From NCBI GenBank assembly GCA_020632885.1, contig JACKEQ010000009.1, positions 1-64,000 of the forward strand: 64,000 bases of DNA, given 5' to 3'. The notes beneath the pieces were generated by a model. That model was given only the letters and a program-made list of their open reading frames with translations. It searched no databases and was not told the DNA's origin. Source of the DNA: Alphaproteobacteria bacterium. Lineage in GTDB: Bacteria > Myxococcota_A > UBA796 > GCA-2862545. The first letter of the stretch is position 1. Every line of letters begins with the position of its first letter. The position numbers were made by a program, and so were the translations under genes. Positions 10,505 to 19,229 of the stretch are shown here, piece by piece.

Positions 10505-13420
10505 ATGCTCTTCCTGTTGGCGCTCGCCTGCTCCACGTCCACCCGCGCCGCCCCTGCCGCCGATCTCGCCTGGGTGGACACCGCGTCGGCCGCAGCGCCG
10601 CTGTCCCTCACCGCCGCCGACGGCACGGGCCTGGCGCTCCGCGAGATGCGCGTGGAGGCCGTCGTGGACGGGCCGCTCGCCTTCACCGAGCTCCACCTCA
10701 CCTTCGACAACCCGGAGGACCGCCGGATCGAGGGTCGCTTCGAGATCACGCTGCCCACCGGAGCCGCTGTGAGCCGGTTCGCGATGAAGATCGGCGAGCA
10801 CTGGCAGGAGGGCGAGGTGGTCGAGCTCCAGGCCGCGCGCCGGGCCTACGAGGACTTCCTGCACCGTCGCTCGGACCCCGCGCTGCTCGAGTACGACGCG
10901 GGCAACGAGTTCCGCGCGCGGGTGTTCCCGATCGAGCCCCGGTCGAGCAAGGAGATCATCATCGCGTGGTCCCACGACCTCGACGTGGGCGAGCCCTGGT
11001 CGCTGCCCACCGGCGGTCTGCCGGAGCTCGGGCTGCTCGACGCGACCGTCTGGTCGGGCGGGAAGGCCCACCACCTCCGCACCGAGTACGCCGTCCCCGA
11101 GGGCGACCTCTCCCTGAGGGTCGACGCCCCCGCCCGGATGGCGATGCGGGGGGCCCACACGTCCGTGGTGCGTCTCCAGCCCGAGCTCACCGTGGGTGCG
11201 GACCCCCTGAAGGACGTCACGGTGCTGGTCGACACCAGCGCCAGCCGCGCCCTCGCGTTCGAGAGCGTGCTGGCCGACCTGAAGGCCGTCGTGGCCGCCG
11301 TGAAGGGCGACGTCCGGGTGGTCGCGTGGGATCAGTCTATCGAGACGGTGTACACGGGCCCCGCCAAGGCCTTCGGCACCCGCGAGCTCGACGTCCTCCG
11401 CCAGCGTGGCGCCATGGGGGCCTCCGACCTGAAGGCCGCGGTGGGCGGCATCGGGAGCCCCGACCGGCTCGTGGTGCTCACGGACGGTGTGCTCACGGCG
11501 GGCGCGCTGGAGTCCGGACCCCTCGTGGAGGCCGTGAAGGCCGCGAAGATCGGGCGCGTGGACGCCGTGGTCCGCGGGGGTGCGCGGGACGAGGCGCTGC
11601 TCGGGGCGTGGGTGGCCTCCGGGAAGCGGGATGGGGTCGTGCTCGACGCGGACGCCCTCGCCGCCGGGGAGCTCGGCCGTCGGCTGGCGCTCGGCACGGC
11701 GGGCGATCTCGAGGTGAGCATCCCGGGGGCCGAGTGGGTCTGGCCCCAGCGGGTCAGCGGCCTGCAGCCCGGCGACAGCCTCACCGTGTACGCGGATCTG
11801 GCGCGCAGCGCGGCGCTCGACCTGAAGCTCGACGGTCGGAGCGTCGGTCGTCTCCAGGAGGTCACCTCGGATGGGCCGCTGCTCGTGCGGGCGTCCGCGC
11901 AGGCCGAGATCGGTGCGCTGCTCGAGGAGAAGGGGCGTGCTGCGAGCGCCGAGGAACGGGACGCCATCATCGCGGAGATCGTCGAGGTCTCCACGCGCAA
12001 TCGCGTGCTCTCGCCCCACACGGCCCTGCTCGTGCTCGAGACCGAGGACGACTACGCGCGGTTCGGCATCCCCCGCGATGCCCTCACGGACATCCTGGTC
12101 GTGAAGGAGGGTCGTCTGGACTGGATGGTCCGCAAGGCGCCGGTGCTGTTCCGGGATGGCGAGGCCGGCGAGGTGGAAGCGCCCGAGGACGACGAGCGGG
12201 TCGTCGAGACCAAGGAGGAGGAGAAGGCCAAGAAGACCGTGGCGGCCAACGAGGCTCCGGCCGAGCCCATGAGGTCGTCGAGCGCGCCGGAGATGGATCT
12301 GGCGCGTGACGCGGCGCCGGCCCCGCCGCCCCCGCCGGCACGGCAGTCTGCAGCGCCTTCGCCATCCCCGCGTCCCGAGCCCCGGATGCGGGAGGCGTCG
12401 CGCTCGTCCCGGCGGCACGCGGACGTGCGGGATGCCTTCGAGGAGGAGGCCGACGAGCGCATGGTCACGGGTGCGGTAGCCGAGGACAAGCCGGCTCAGG
12501 CGGACCCGCTGGCGGCGTGGGAGGGTGACTTCCGGCAGGCGAAGTCCCTGATGTTGGCGGGCGATCTGGTGGCTGCGGAGACCTTCGCCCTCGCGTGGCA
12601 CGAGCGCACGCCGGGAGATCCGCTGGCCCTCATCGCTCTCGGCGAGATCTGGGAGGCCATGGGTCGCAAGGACGACGCGGCGCGGGCGTATGGCTCGCTG
12701 ATCGACCTGTTCCCCTCCCGCGCGGACCTCCGGCGGTTGGCGGGCGAGCGCCTGGAGACCCTCGGTGACGTGGGGTTGCCGCTGGCGAGCGACACCTTCC
12801 GGATCGCCGTGTCCCAGCGGGCGGACCATCCGTCGGGCCATCGGCTGCTGGCGTGGGCTCTCGCGCGGCAGGGGGAGCACGCGGAGGCGCTGGCGGTGCT
12901 GCGCGCCGCGATGGAGCAGAGCTTCGACCGGTTCGAGGCTGCCCACCGCATCCTGCGCGAGGATGCCGCCATCATCGCGGCGGTCTGGAAGGCTGCCGAG
13001 CCCACGGCGGACGTGTCGGGGGCCCTGAAGGGACTGGACGTGCAGCCGGCCCGGCGCCCGGAGCTCCGGTTCGTGCTCGGGTGGGAGACGGACGCGAACG
13101 ACGTGGACTTCCACATCTACGACGCGAAGGGCGGGCACGCGTACTACTCGGACCGCACGCTGAAGAGCGGGGGCACGCTCTACGCGGACATCACGACGGG
13201 CTATGGCCCGGAGTGCTTCGCGATCGAGGATCCGGAGGCGTTCCCGTACACCCTGCAGGCGCACTACTACAGCCGCGGGCCGATGGGTTTCGGCATGGGG
13301 ACCCTGCATGTCATCGAGCACGACGGGAAGGGCGGCCTGCATCTGGAGGCGCGTCCGTTCGTGGTGATGACGGACGGCGCGTTCGTGCCGCTGGGTGACG
13401 TCGCGAAGTCGGCGTTCTGA
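10505..13420 (+). CDS. VIT-domain / VWA-like lipoprotein with TPR region and DUF2135-like C-terminus
   Basis: 971 residues. MLFLLALACS is a lipobox signal. Residues about 30-165 form a VIT (inter-alpha-trypsin inhibitor) domain, including QAARRAYEDFL and a RVFPIEP block. A VWA-like region follows from about residue 235 (VTVLVDTSASRA). A low-complexity charged and Pro/Ala-rich linker covers about residues 560-660. TPR-like helices (GDLVAAETFALAWHERTPGDP) cover about 670-830. The last about 120 residues (DVDFHIYD, HAYYSDRTLKSGG) resemble DUF2135. It is likely a periplasmic or surface scaffold. GGAGG precedes the ATG. Confidence 0.7.
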   Translation: MLFLLALACSTSTRAAPAADLAWVDTASAAAPLSLTAADGTGLALREMRVEAVVDGPLAFTELHLTFDNPEDRRIEGRFEITLPTGAAVSRFAMKIGEHWQEGEVVELQAARRAYEDFLHRRSDPALLEYDAGNEFRARVFPIEPRSSKEIIIAWSHDLDVGEPWSLPTGGLPELGLLDATVWSGGKAHHLRTEYAVPEGDLSLRVDAPARMAMRGAHTSVVRLQPELTVGADPLKDVTVLVDTSASRALAFESVLADLKAVVAAVKGDVRVVAWDQSIETVYTGPAKAFGTRELDVLRQRGAMGASDLKAAVGGIGSPDRLVVLTDGVLTAGALESGPLVEAVKAAKIGRVDAVVRGGARDEALLGAWVASGKRDGVVLDADALAAGELGRRLALGTAGDLEVSIPGAEWVWPQRVSGLQPGDSLTVYADLARSAALDLKLDGRSVGRLQEVTSDGPLLVRASAQAEIGALLEEKGRAASAEERDAIIAEIVEVSTRNRVLSPHTALLVLETEDDYARFGIPRDALTDILVVKEGRLDWMVRKAPVLFRDGEAGEVEAPEDDERVVETKEEEKAKKTVAANEAPAEPMRSSSAPEMDLARDAAPAPPPPPARQSAAPSPSPRPEPRMREASRSSRRHADVRDAFEEEADERMVTGAVAEDKPAQADPLAAWEGDFRQAKSLMLAGDLVAAETFALAWHERTPGDPLALIALGEIWEAMGRKDDAARAYGSLIDLFPSRADLRRLAGERLETLGDVGLPLASDTFRIAVSQRADHPSGHRLLAWALARQGEHAEALAVLRAAMEQSFDRFEAAHRILREDAAIIAAVWKAAEPTADVSGALKGLDVQPARRPELRFVLGWETDANDVDFHIYDAKGGHAYYSDRTLKSGGTLYADITTGYGPECFAIEDPEAFPYTLQAHYYSRGPMGFGMGTLHVIEHDGKGGLHLEARPFVVMTDGAFVPLGDVAKSAF

Positions 13421-13423
13421 GGG

Positions 13424-13846
13424 ACGGAGCGGCGGTGCGACGGGGGTTGGAGTGCACGGCGGAGGGTAGACCCGGACTGGGGCGCTGCTTCACGGACGAC
13501 CGGACGGTTCCGCCCCCACCGAGGCAAACGGGCGAGCCGGCTCGCCCGGGAAACTCGGTAGTCAGGGGCCGGGCGGAACCTGCCCGGGAGATCAGCTCAG
13601 GGGGCCCATTGGGGCCCCCCTCCGCCTCCCCCGCCCCGCCGCTACGCTGAGCCCGGCCGAGCGGAGCTCGGTCCGGCCTCTGGCGTGCCATCGGCCGTGC
13701 GCAACCTGGGGCGGGTCGACGAGGAGGAGAAGGGCACGGCGCACGACCGAGGCCGCGTCGTGGCTGCGCCCATTGGGCGCCCGGGCGTTTCGCACGACGG
13801 GGCGGGGATGACGCCGTGGGCGGAGTGCCGGGGCGGGGTAGACGGC
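13424..13846 (+). repeat. Tandem repeat A, copy 1 (diverged, with about 50-bp extra segment)
   Basis: It starts just after the stop of the VIT-domain gene. It matches copies 2 and 3 except for a missing stretch of roughly 9 bases after GGTTGGAGTGC and an extra segment of about 50 bases (near 13513-13570) splitting the first hairpin. The GGGGGCCC/GGGCCCCC hairpin and the GCTACGCT block are kept. Confidence 0.85.
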
Positions 13847-14224
13847 CGGAGCGGCGGTGCGACAGGGGTTGGAGTGCTGGGGGTACGTCGGAGGGTAGAC
13901 CCGGACTGGGGCGCTGCTTCACGGACGACCGGACGGTTCCGCCCGACTGGGGCGGAACCTGCCCGGGAGCTCAGCTCAGGGGGGCCTTGGGGCCCCCCTC
14001 CGCCTCCCCCGCCCCGCCGCTACGCTGAGCCCGGCCGAGCGGAGCTCGGTCCGGCCTCTGGCGTGCCATCGGCCGTGCGCAACCTGGGGCGGGTCGACGA
14101 GGAGGAGAAGGGCACGGCGCACGACCGAGGCCGCGTCGTGGCTGCGCCCATTGGGCGCCCGAGCGTTTCGCACGACGGGGCGGGGATGACGCCGTGGGCG
14201 GAGTGCCGGGGCGGGGTAGACGGC
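13847..14224 (+). repeat. Tandem repeat A, copy 2 (378 bp)
   Basis: It is nearly identical to copy 3 at a period of 378 bases (GACAGGGGTT at 13861 and 14239). Four hairpins are visible: GGTTCCGCCC/GGGCGGAACC (13935-13959), GGGGGGCC/GGCCCCCC (13979-13998), CCGAGC/GCTCGG (14035-14049) and GCGCCC/GGGCGC (14144-14158). Each unit also has GCTACGCT, resembling the TAnnnT promoter hexamers of this window. Confidence 0.9.
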
Positions 14225-14598
14225 CGGAGCGGCGGTGCGACAGGGGTTGGAGTGCTGGGGGTACGTCGGAGGGTAGACCCGGACTGGGGCGCTGCTTCAC
14301 GGACGACCGGACGGTTCCGCCCGACTGGGGCGGAACCTGCCCGGGAGCTCAGCTCAGGGGGGCCTTGGGGCCCCCCTCCGCCTCCCCCCGCCCCGCCGCT
14401 ACGCTGAGCCCGGCCGAGCGGAGCTCGGTCCGGCCTCTGGCGTGCCATCGGCCGTGCGCAACCTGGGGCGGGTCGACGAGGAGGAGAAGGGCACGGCGCA
14501 CGACCGAGGCCGCGTCGTGGCTGCGCCCATTGGGCGCCCGAGCGTTTCGCACGACGGGGCGGGGATGACGCCGTGGGCGGAGTGCCGGGGCGGGGTAG
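14225..14598 (+). repeat. Tandem repeat A, copy 3
   Basis: It is almost identical to copy 2. A single extra C in the CCTCCCCCC run makes the distance to the next shared block 379 instead of 378. Similarity ends at about 14597, where the sequence changes to GGCCCACACCCG. Confidence 0.9.
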
Positions 14599-14635
14599 GC
14601 CCACACCCGCGCCGCGTCGTCCGGGATCCCCACAG

Positions 14636-14720
14636 TCCGTCCCACGCGCGTACCCAAACGCCACCATCCTCGACGACCTCCCCCGAGAACCCCAACGCCT
14701 CGACCCGGCACACAACCCCC
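14636..14720 (+). repeat. Tandem repeat B, partial leading copy
   Basis: TCCCACGCGCGTACCC, CGACGACCTCC and GGCACACA followed by a C run match the right-hand end of the full B units, indicating a truncated first unit. Confidence 0.6.
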
Positions 14721-15092
14721 TTCATCAGGACCCGGGCCTGAAGCCCAGCAGTCACAAGCTCGAAGGCGCAGGCAGACTCGCGCGCGAGGGTCCCACCCGC
14801 CCACGCCGACCCTCCGTGACCCCTCGTGCGCGATATGCCGACCGCGCCGAGGGCCGGCAAGGCCGCCAAAGCGGCCGCGCAGCGACCGGAGGGAGCGGAG
14901 TAAAGAGCTCCCCGCCGGGAGGCCGTCCGTTCACTCACGGCTTCCGGAACACCGCGAAGTCCGACCCCTCCACACCCGCCAATCCGAGAATCCCGAGCAA
15001 TCCGCTGTCCGTCCACGCGCGTACGACGGCCTTCCACCCATCGACGACCTCCGCCTCGACCCCCACCTGAACGACCAGGCACACACCCCCCC
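14721..15092 (+). repeat. Tandem repeat B, copy 1 (372 bp)
   Basis: The unit begins at TTCATCAGGACCCGGG. The next copy begins with the same bases at 15093, a period of 372. It contains GGCCGC-CAAA-GCGGCC inside GGCAAGG...CGCGCAG, a core that resembles the palindromic core of repeat C elsewhere in this window. Confidence 0.85.
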
Positions 15093-15430
15093 TTCATCAG
15101 GACCCGGGCGTGCAGCCCAGCAGTCACAAGCTCGAAGGCGCAGGCAGACTCGCGCGCGAGGGCCCATCCGCCCACGCCGACCCTCCGTGACCCCTCGTGC
15201 GCGATATGCCGACCGCGCCGAGGGCCGGCAAGGCCGCCAAAGCGGCCGCGCAGCGACCAGAGGGAGCGGAGTGAAAGAGCTCCCCGCCGGGAGGCCGTCC
15301 GTTCACTCACGGCTTCCGGAACACCGCGAAGTCCGACCCTTCCACACCCGCCAATCCGAGAATCCCGGGCAATCCGCTGTCCGTCCCACGCGCGTACGAC
15401 GGACTTCCACCCGTCGACCACCTCCCCGAA
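15093..15430 (+). repeat. Tandem repeat B, copy 2
   Basis: It matches copy 1 closely, including GATATGCCGACCGCGCCGAG and the REP-like core. Similarity fades near 15425 after the CCACCTCCCCGAAGAG block. Confidence 0.8.
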
Positions 15431-15499
15431 GAGCTCCGCAAGATCTGGCAAGTGCCGCCCCCCGCGCCGCCATACCGGGCAGCATCCAGGAGGTGACAG

Positions 15500-15883
15500 A
15501 TGGAGCTCGGAGCATTCTCGGTGAGCCTGACGGTGAAGGATCTGGCCGCGTCCCGCGCGTTCTACGCCAAGCTCGGATTCCAGCCCATGGGCGGTGACCC
15601 CGACCAGGGCTGGCAGGTCCTGCGCAACGGGTCCGTGACCATCGGGCTCTTCCAGGGGATGTTCGAGCGCAACATCCTCACGTTCAACCCGGGCTGGGGC
15701 TACGGAGCCGAGCCCCTCGACCACTTCACCGACGTCCGCGACCTCCAGGAGCGCCTGCGCGCCGAGGGAATGGCGTTCGCCCAGGAGGCCGACACCAGCT
15801 CCACCGGCCCCGCCCACTTCGTCGTCGTCGACCCCGACGGCAACCCCGTCCTCGTCGATCAGCACGTCCCGCGACCGGCCTGA
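15500..15883 (+). CDS. VOC / glyoxalase-fold protein
   Basis: 127 residues, one vicinal-oxygen-chelate domain. The opening LTVKDLAASRAFYAKLGF and the closing FVVVDPDGNPVLVDQ are hallmark blocks of glyoxalase / bleomycin-resistance-type proteins. GGAGG lies seven bases before the ATG. Substrate unknown; such single-domain VOC proteins range from antibiotic-binding proteins to lyases. It lies between the repeat region and the phosphorylase operon. Confidence 0.85.
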   Translation: MELGAFSVSLTVKDLAASRAFYAKLGFQPMGGDPDQGWQVLRNGSVTIGLFQGMFERNILTFNPGWGYGAEPLDHFTDVRDLQERLRAEGMAFAQEADTSSTGPAHFVVVDPDGNPVLVDQHVPRPA

Positions 15884-15886
15884 CGG

Positions 15887-15892
15887 TATGCT
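15887..15892 (+). promoter_or_regulatory. Putative -10 hexamer TATGCT giving a leaderless mRNA
   Basis: TATGCT is followed by six bases (CCCCGC) and then ATG at 15899. No Shine-Dalgarno can fit. The same six-base spacing occurs at 34503 and 59208. Confidence 0.45.
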
Positions 15893-15898
15893 CCCCGC

Positions 15899-16657
15899 AT
15901 GATCGGGGTGGTGCTGGGTTCCGCGTTCGACGGTCTGGAGGCGGAGCTCGCGCCCCATGCCGTCCCGACCGCGTGGGGAGCCGTGACGCTGCACCGCGCG
16001 CCGCGCGGCTGGGTGCTGTTCCGACACGGCCTGCCCCACCGCTGGCTCCCGAACCAGATCCCCTGGCGCGCCCACGCCGCCGCCCTCGCCGAGGTCGGCG
16101 TGCAGTCGCTCCTGGTGACCAGCTCGGTCGGGCTCCTGCAGCCCGACCTCCCCCTCGACACCCCGCTCGTCGTGGACGACCTCGTCTGGCTCGACAACCG
16201 CCTGCCCGACGGCACGGCCGCCACGATGTTCACCGAGCCCACCGTGGGCCAGGGCCACCTCGTGCTCGAGGAGGGCCTGTTCTCCCGCGCCCTGACGGCC
16301 CAGGTGGAGTCCCTGGCCGCCACACACCGCATCCCGCTCGGCCCGCGGCGCGTCCGGTTCTGGTACGCCCCCGGCCCGCGCACCAAGACCGCCGCCGAGA
16401 ATGCCGTGCTCGCCGGCATGGGCCTCGACGTGAACAGCATGACCCTCGCCCCCGAGGTCGTGCTCGCCAACGAGCTCGGCATCACGTGCGCCGCCGTCGT
16501 CACCGGCCACAAGCCCAGCGGGCCGGGCATGGGCGAAGACGCCGTGCGCGCGTCCCTCGTGCGAGCCCGCACCGCCCAGGAAGCCCTCGTCCGCGCCTTC
16601 CTGTCCGCCGGCGAGTCCGTCCCGTTCGCCAACCACCTCTACCGGTACGGTCCATGA
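15899..16657 (+). CDS. Purine nucleoside / methylthioadenosine phosphorylase family protein
   Basis: 252 residues, PNP_UDP_1 fold. GPRTKTAAENAVLAGMGLD followed by MTLAPEVVLANELGI matches the block GPRFETPAE...GMTSVPEVVLARELG of MTA phosphorylases and trimeric PNPs, with Ser in place of the Gly before MT. These enzymes split a purine nucleoside with phosphate. The ATG follows a TAnnnT hexamer by six bases with no Shine-Dalgarno, so the mRNA may be leaderless. Its stop overlaps the next start as ATGA. Confidence 0.75.
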   Translation: MIGVVLGSAFDGLEAELAPHAVPTAWGAVTLHRAPRGWVLFRHGLPHRWLPNQIPWRAHAAALAEVGVQSLLVTSSVGLLQPDLPLDTPLVVDDLVWLDNRLPDGTAATMFTEPTVGQGHLVLEEGLFSRALTAQVESLAATHRIPLGPRRVRFWYAPGPRTKTAAENAVLAGMGLDVNSMTLAPEVVLANELGITCAAVVTGHKPSGPGMGEDAVRASLVRARTAQEALVRAFLSAGESVPFANHLYRYGP

Positions 16658-17544
16658 CCCCCGAGGACGCGCTCCACGCCGCCCGGGAGCTCGGGTTCCC
16701 CGCCACCGACGCCCGGGTTCTCTCCGGAGGGGCGCTGAACCACGTGTTCCGGGTGACGGGTGAGGGCACCGCCATCCTCAAGCACGCCCCGCCCCACGTC
16801 GCCGCCGTGCCCGAGGTGCCCCTCGACCCCTCCAGGAGCGGCTTCGAACGCACCGCCCTGCAGGCGCTCCACGACGAGCTGGCCGACGTGCCGGGCGACA
16901 TCCGCGTGCCCCGCGTGCTCGGCGCCGCCGGCTCCACGCTCCTGCTCGAGGACCTCGGCGACCTGCCCGACCTCTCCTCCGCCCCGCACCGCGCCGTGGA
17001 GCTCGGTCCCTTCCTCCGCCGCCTGCACACCCGGAGCGCCCAGCAGCCCGACCTGGCCGGACGATTCCGCAACGACCCCGTGCAGCACACGCGCCACGCG
17101 GTCCAGTACCTCGCCCTGGGTGCGTGGGTCCCAGCGCTCGCGGACCGGGGCCGCCAGCTCGGCGAGACCTTCCTGGAGCCCGGGAGGTGCCTGATCATGG
17201 GTGACCTCTGGCTCCCGAGCGTGCTCGTGGGCCCGTCCCTCGCGGTGATCGACTGGGAGCTCTGCCACTGGGGCCGACCCGCCCAGGACCTCGGGCACCT
17301 GGTCGCCCACCTCTGGATGCGCGCCCACGTCGACGGCACACCGTCGGTCCACGAAGCGTTCCTGGAGGCGTACGGCCCCGTCGACCCCGAGGAGCACGGT
17401 CTCCTGTACGCTCACGCGGGTGCCGAGATCCTGGCCCGTGTCCACGGTCCCTTCCGCGGCTCCGGCCCCTACGCGACCACGTCGGCGGCCGTGCTCGAGG
17501 AGGCCGACCAGCAGGGGCGTCGCTGGGTTAGGGCCTGGCGATGA
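16654..17544 (+). CDS. APH / methylthioribose-kinase-like small-molecule kinase
   Basis: 296 residues. The N-lobe shows GGALNHVFRVTGEGTAILKH. The catalytic loop reads MGDLWLPSVLV, where most family members have HGDL and either N (APH) or S (MTR kinase) five residues on; here His is replaced by Met and Ser is present. VIDWELCHWG is the metal-binding block. Coupling by ATGA to a PNP/MTAP-like gene suggests a role in nucleoside or thioribose salvage, but APH-type kinases vary widely. The start is set by the overlap; a longer upstream frame is a shadow. Confidence 0.65.
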   Translation: MTPEDALHAARELGFPATDARVLSGGALNHVFRVTGEGTAILKHAPPHVAAVPEVPLDPSRSGFERTALQALHDELADVPGDIRVPRVLGAAGSTLLLEDLGDLPDLSSAPHRAVELGPFLRRLHTRSAQQPDLAGRFRNDPVQHTRHAVQYLALGAWVPALADRGRQLGETFLEPGRCLIMGDLWLPSVLVGPSLAVIDWELCHWGRPAQDLGHLVAHLWMRAHVDGTPSVHEAFLEAYGPVDPEEHGLLYAHAGAEILARVHGPFRGSGPYATTSAAVLEEADQQGRRWVRAWR

Positions 17545-19220
17545 ACCCCGTGCACGCCGGCCTGTACGCCCACCTCGGCGCCTTCCTCGAGGACGTCTGC
17601 CTCACCTGGAAGTCCGAGACCGCCCTGATCGAGGCGTCCCGGCACCGCGAGGTCCACCGCTGGACCTACGCCCGCTTCCGCGCCGAGGTCGGCCGGGTCG
17701 CGGCATGGCTGCTGGCCCAGGGCCACGCGCCGGGAGACCGGGTCGCCATCGTCGCCACCAACCAGTCCCGGTGGCTCGTGACGGCCGCCGCCGTGTTCCG
17801 GGTGGGCGGGGTCGTCGTGCCCCTCGACTACAAGCTCACCCCCGCCGACGTCGACGTCCTGCTCGGGCTCGCCCGCCCGCGGCTCCTCGTCGCCGAGCAC
17901 GGCCTCGGGCGCAAGCTCGCCTGGGAGGGTGCGCGCCTGGTGATCGAGGCGCCCGAGCGCGCCGAGCTCCCCGCGGGCCACACCCGCTTCGAGGCCCTCC
18001 CGGACGCCCCGCCGCCGCCCGTCGTCGATCGTGGCCGCGAAGACCCCGCCGCCGTCGTCTACTCGAGCGGCACCGGGGGCACACCCAAGGGCTGCGTGCT
18101 GCCCCACCGCGCCTATCTCGCCCAGCTCGAGGCGCTCCTGGCCCTCTACCCCATGCAGCCCGGGCAGCGGTTCTTCAGCTTCCTGCCGACGAACCACGCC
18201 ATCGATTTCATGTGTGGCTTCCTCGCACCCTTCGCCTGTGGGGCCACCGTGGTGCACCAGCGCACCCTGCGCGCCGAGCACCTCCGGGGCACCCTGCAGC
18301 GCTACCAGATCACGCACATGGCCGCCGTGCCGAGGCTCCTCGAGGCCTTCCGGGACGGTGTGCAGGAGAAGCTCGACGCCCTCCCGGCCTGGCAGCGGCT
18401 CGCGGTGGACGGGCTCGTGGCCGCCAACGCCGCCGCCACCGAGCGTCGCCCGCTGCCCGCCCTCTCCCAGAACCTCCTCGCACCCGTGCTGGCGGGCCTC
18501 GGCGGGAAGCTCGAGCTCGTGTTCGTCGGGGGGGCGTACGTCCCGCCGGACCTCGCGACGTTCTTCTACCGGATCGGGGTGGGCGTGGTGATCGGGTACG
18601 GGCTCTCCGAGGCGTGCACGGTCGTCACTGTGAACGACATGGCACCCTTCCGTGCCGACAGCGTCGGGCCCGCCGTGCCCGGCGTGGAGGTCCGCGTGCT
18701 GCGGGCCGGGGCGGACGGGGTCGGTGACGTGGAGGTGCGCGGGCCGACGCTGATGTCGGGGTACGACGGGGCCCCCGAGCTCACGGCGGCCGCCTTCACG
18801 GAGGACGGCTGGCTGATCACCGGCGACCGCGGCTGGCTGGATGCGGCCGGGCACCTGCACCTGGTGGGCCGGTCGCGGGACATGATCGTCACGCCGGGCG
18901 GGAAGAACGTGTACCCGGAGGACGTGGAGGGGGCCTTCGGAGGGCTGTCCGCCGAGGAGATCGCGGTGTTCGCGGCGGACTGGCTCTGGCCGGACGGCGC
19001 GAAGCTCGGGGCGGAGCAGCTGGTGGCCGTGGTGCGCGGTGACGTCCGCCTCCCCGAGGTGGCGGCGGCCAACCGGAAGCTCCCCGAGCACAAGCGGGTG
19101 GCGGGGGTGCTACGCTGGGACGAGGAGTTCCCGCGCACGGCGTCCATGAAGCTGAAGCGGGCCGTCCTGGCCGAGCAGATCCGGTCGACGGTGGGCCGGG
19201 GGGCGCTGGAGTCGCTCTGA
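17541..19220 (+). CDS. AMP-binding acyl-CoA ligase / acyl-adenylate synthetase
   Basis: 559 residues, adenylate-forming enzyme. The P-loop-like motif is YSSGTGGTPKGC, the A5 core GYGLSEACT, and the hinge GDRGWLDAAGHLHLVGRSRDMI. The C-terminal lysine motif occurs in RTASMKLKR. This fits long-chain or aryl acyl activation with ATP. It overlaps the kinase gene by ATGA, making a three-gene coupled unit with the phosphorylase. Fatty acyl versus aromatic substrate cannot be decided from sequence alone. Confidence 0.8.
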   Translation: MNPVHAGLYAHLGAFLEDVCLTWKSETALIEASRHREVHRWTYARFRAEVGRVAAWLLAQGHAPGDRVAIVATNQSRWLVTAAAVFRVGGVVVPLDYKLTPADVDVLLGLARPRLLVAEHGLGRKLAWEGARLVIEAPERAELPAGHTRFEALPDAPPPPVVDRGREDPAAVVYSSGTGGTPKGCVLPHRAYLAQLEALLALYPMQPGQRFFSFLPTNHAIDFMCGFLAPFACGATVVHQRTLRAEHLRGTLQRYQITHMAAVPRLLEAFRDGVQEKLDALPAWQRLAVDGLVAANAAATERRPLPALSQNLLAPVLAGLGGKLELVFVGGAYVPPDLATFFYRIGVGVVIGYGLSEACTVVTVNDMAPFRADSVGPAVPGVEVRVLRAGADGVGDVEVRGPTLMSGYDGAPELTAAAFTEDGWLITGDRGWLDAAGHLHLVGRSRDMIVTPGGKNVYPEDVEGAFGGLSAEEIAVFAADWLWPDGAKLGAEQLVAVVRGDVRLPEVAAANRKLPEHKRVAGVLRWDEEFPRTASMKLKRAVLAEQIRSTVGRGALESL

Positions 19221-19229
19221 TCCACGGGG

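Larger units (their letters stand above)
13421..15499. other. 2-kb region without a convincing gene, built of tandem repeats A and B
   Basis: Reading frames are open here on both strands, but they change frame between repeat copies, have no family motif and use atypical codons. The content is repeat family A (13424-14597) followed by family B (about 14636-15425), with short unique spacers. Bases about 15426-15499 form the leader of the VOC gene. I see no tRNA, origin or transposase. Confidence 0.7.

Noticed and set aside
13685..14407. Open frames of over 200 codons through repeat A
   Set aside because: They arise because the 378-bp unit is a multiple of three and GC-rich; no motif, no ribosome site, and the single extra base in copy 3 shifts the frame.
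14399..16636. 745-codon minus-strand frame through repeat B into the VOC and phosphorylase genes
   Set aside because: It runs antisense to two convincing genes and its repeat part has no protein family features.
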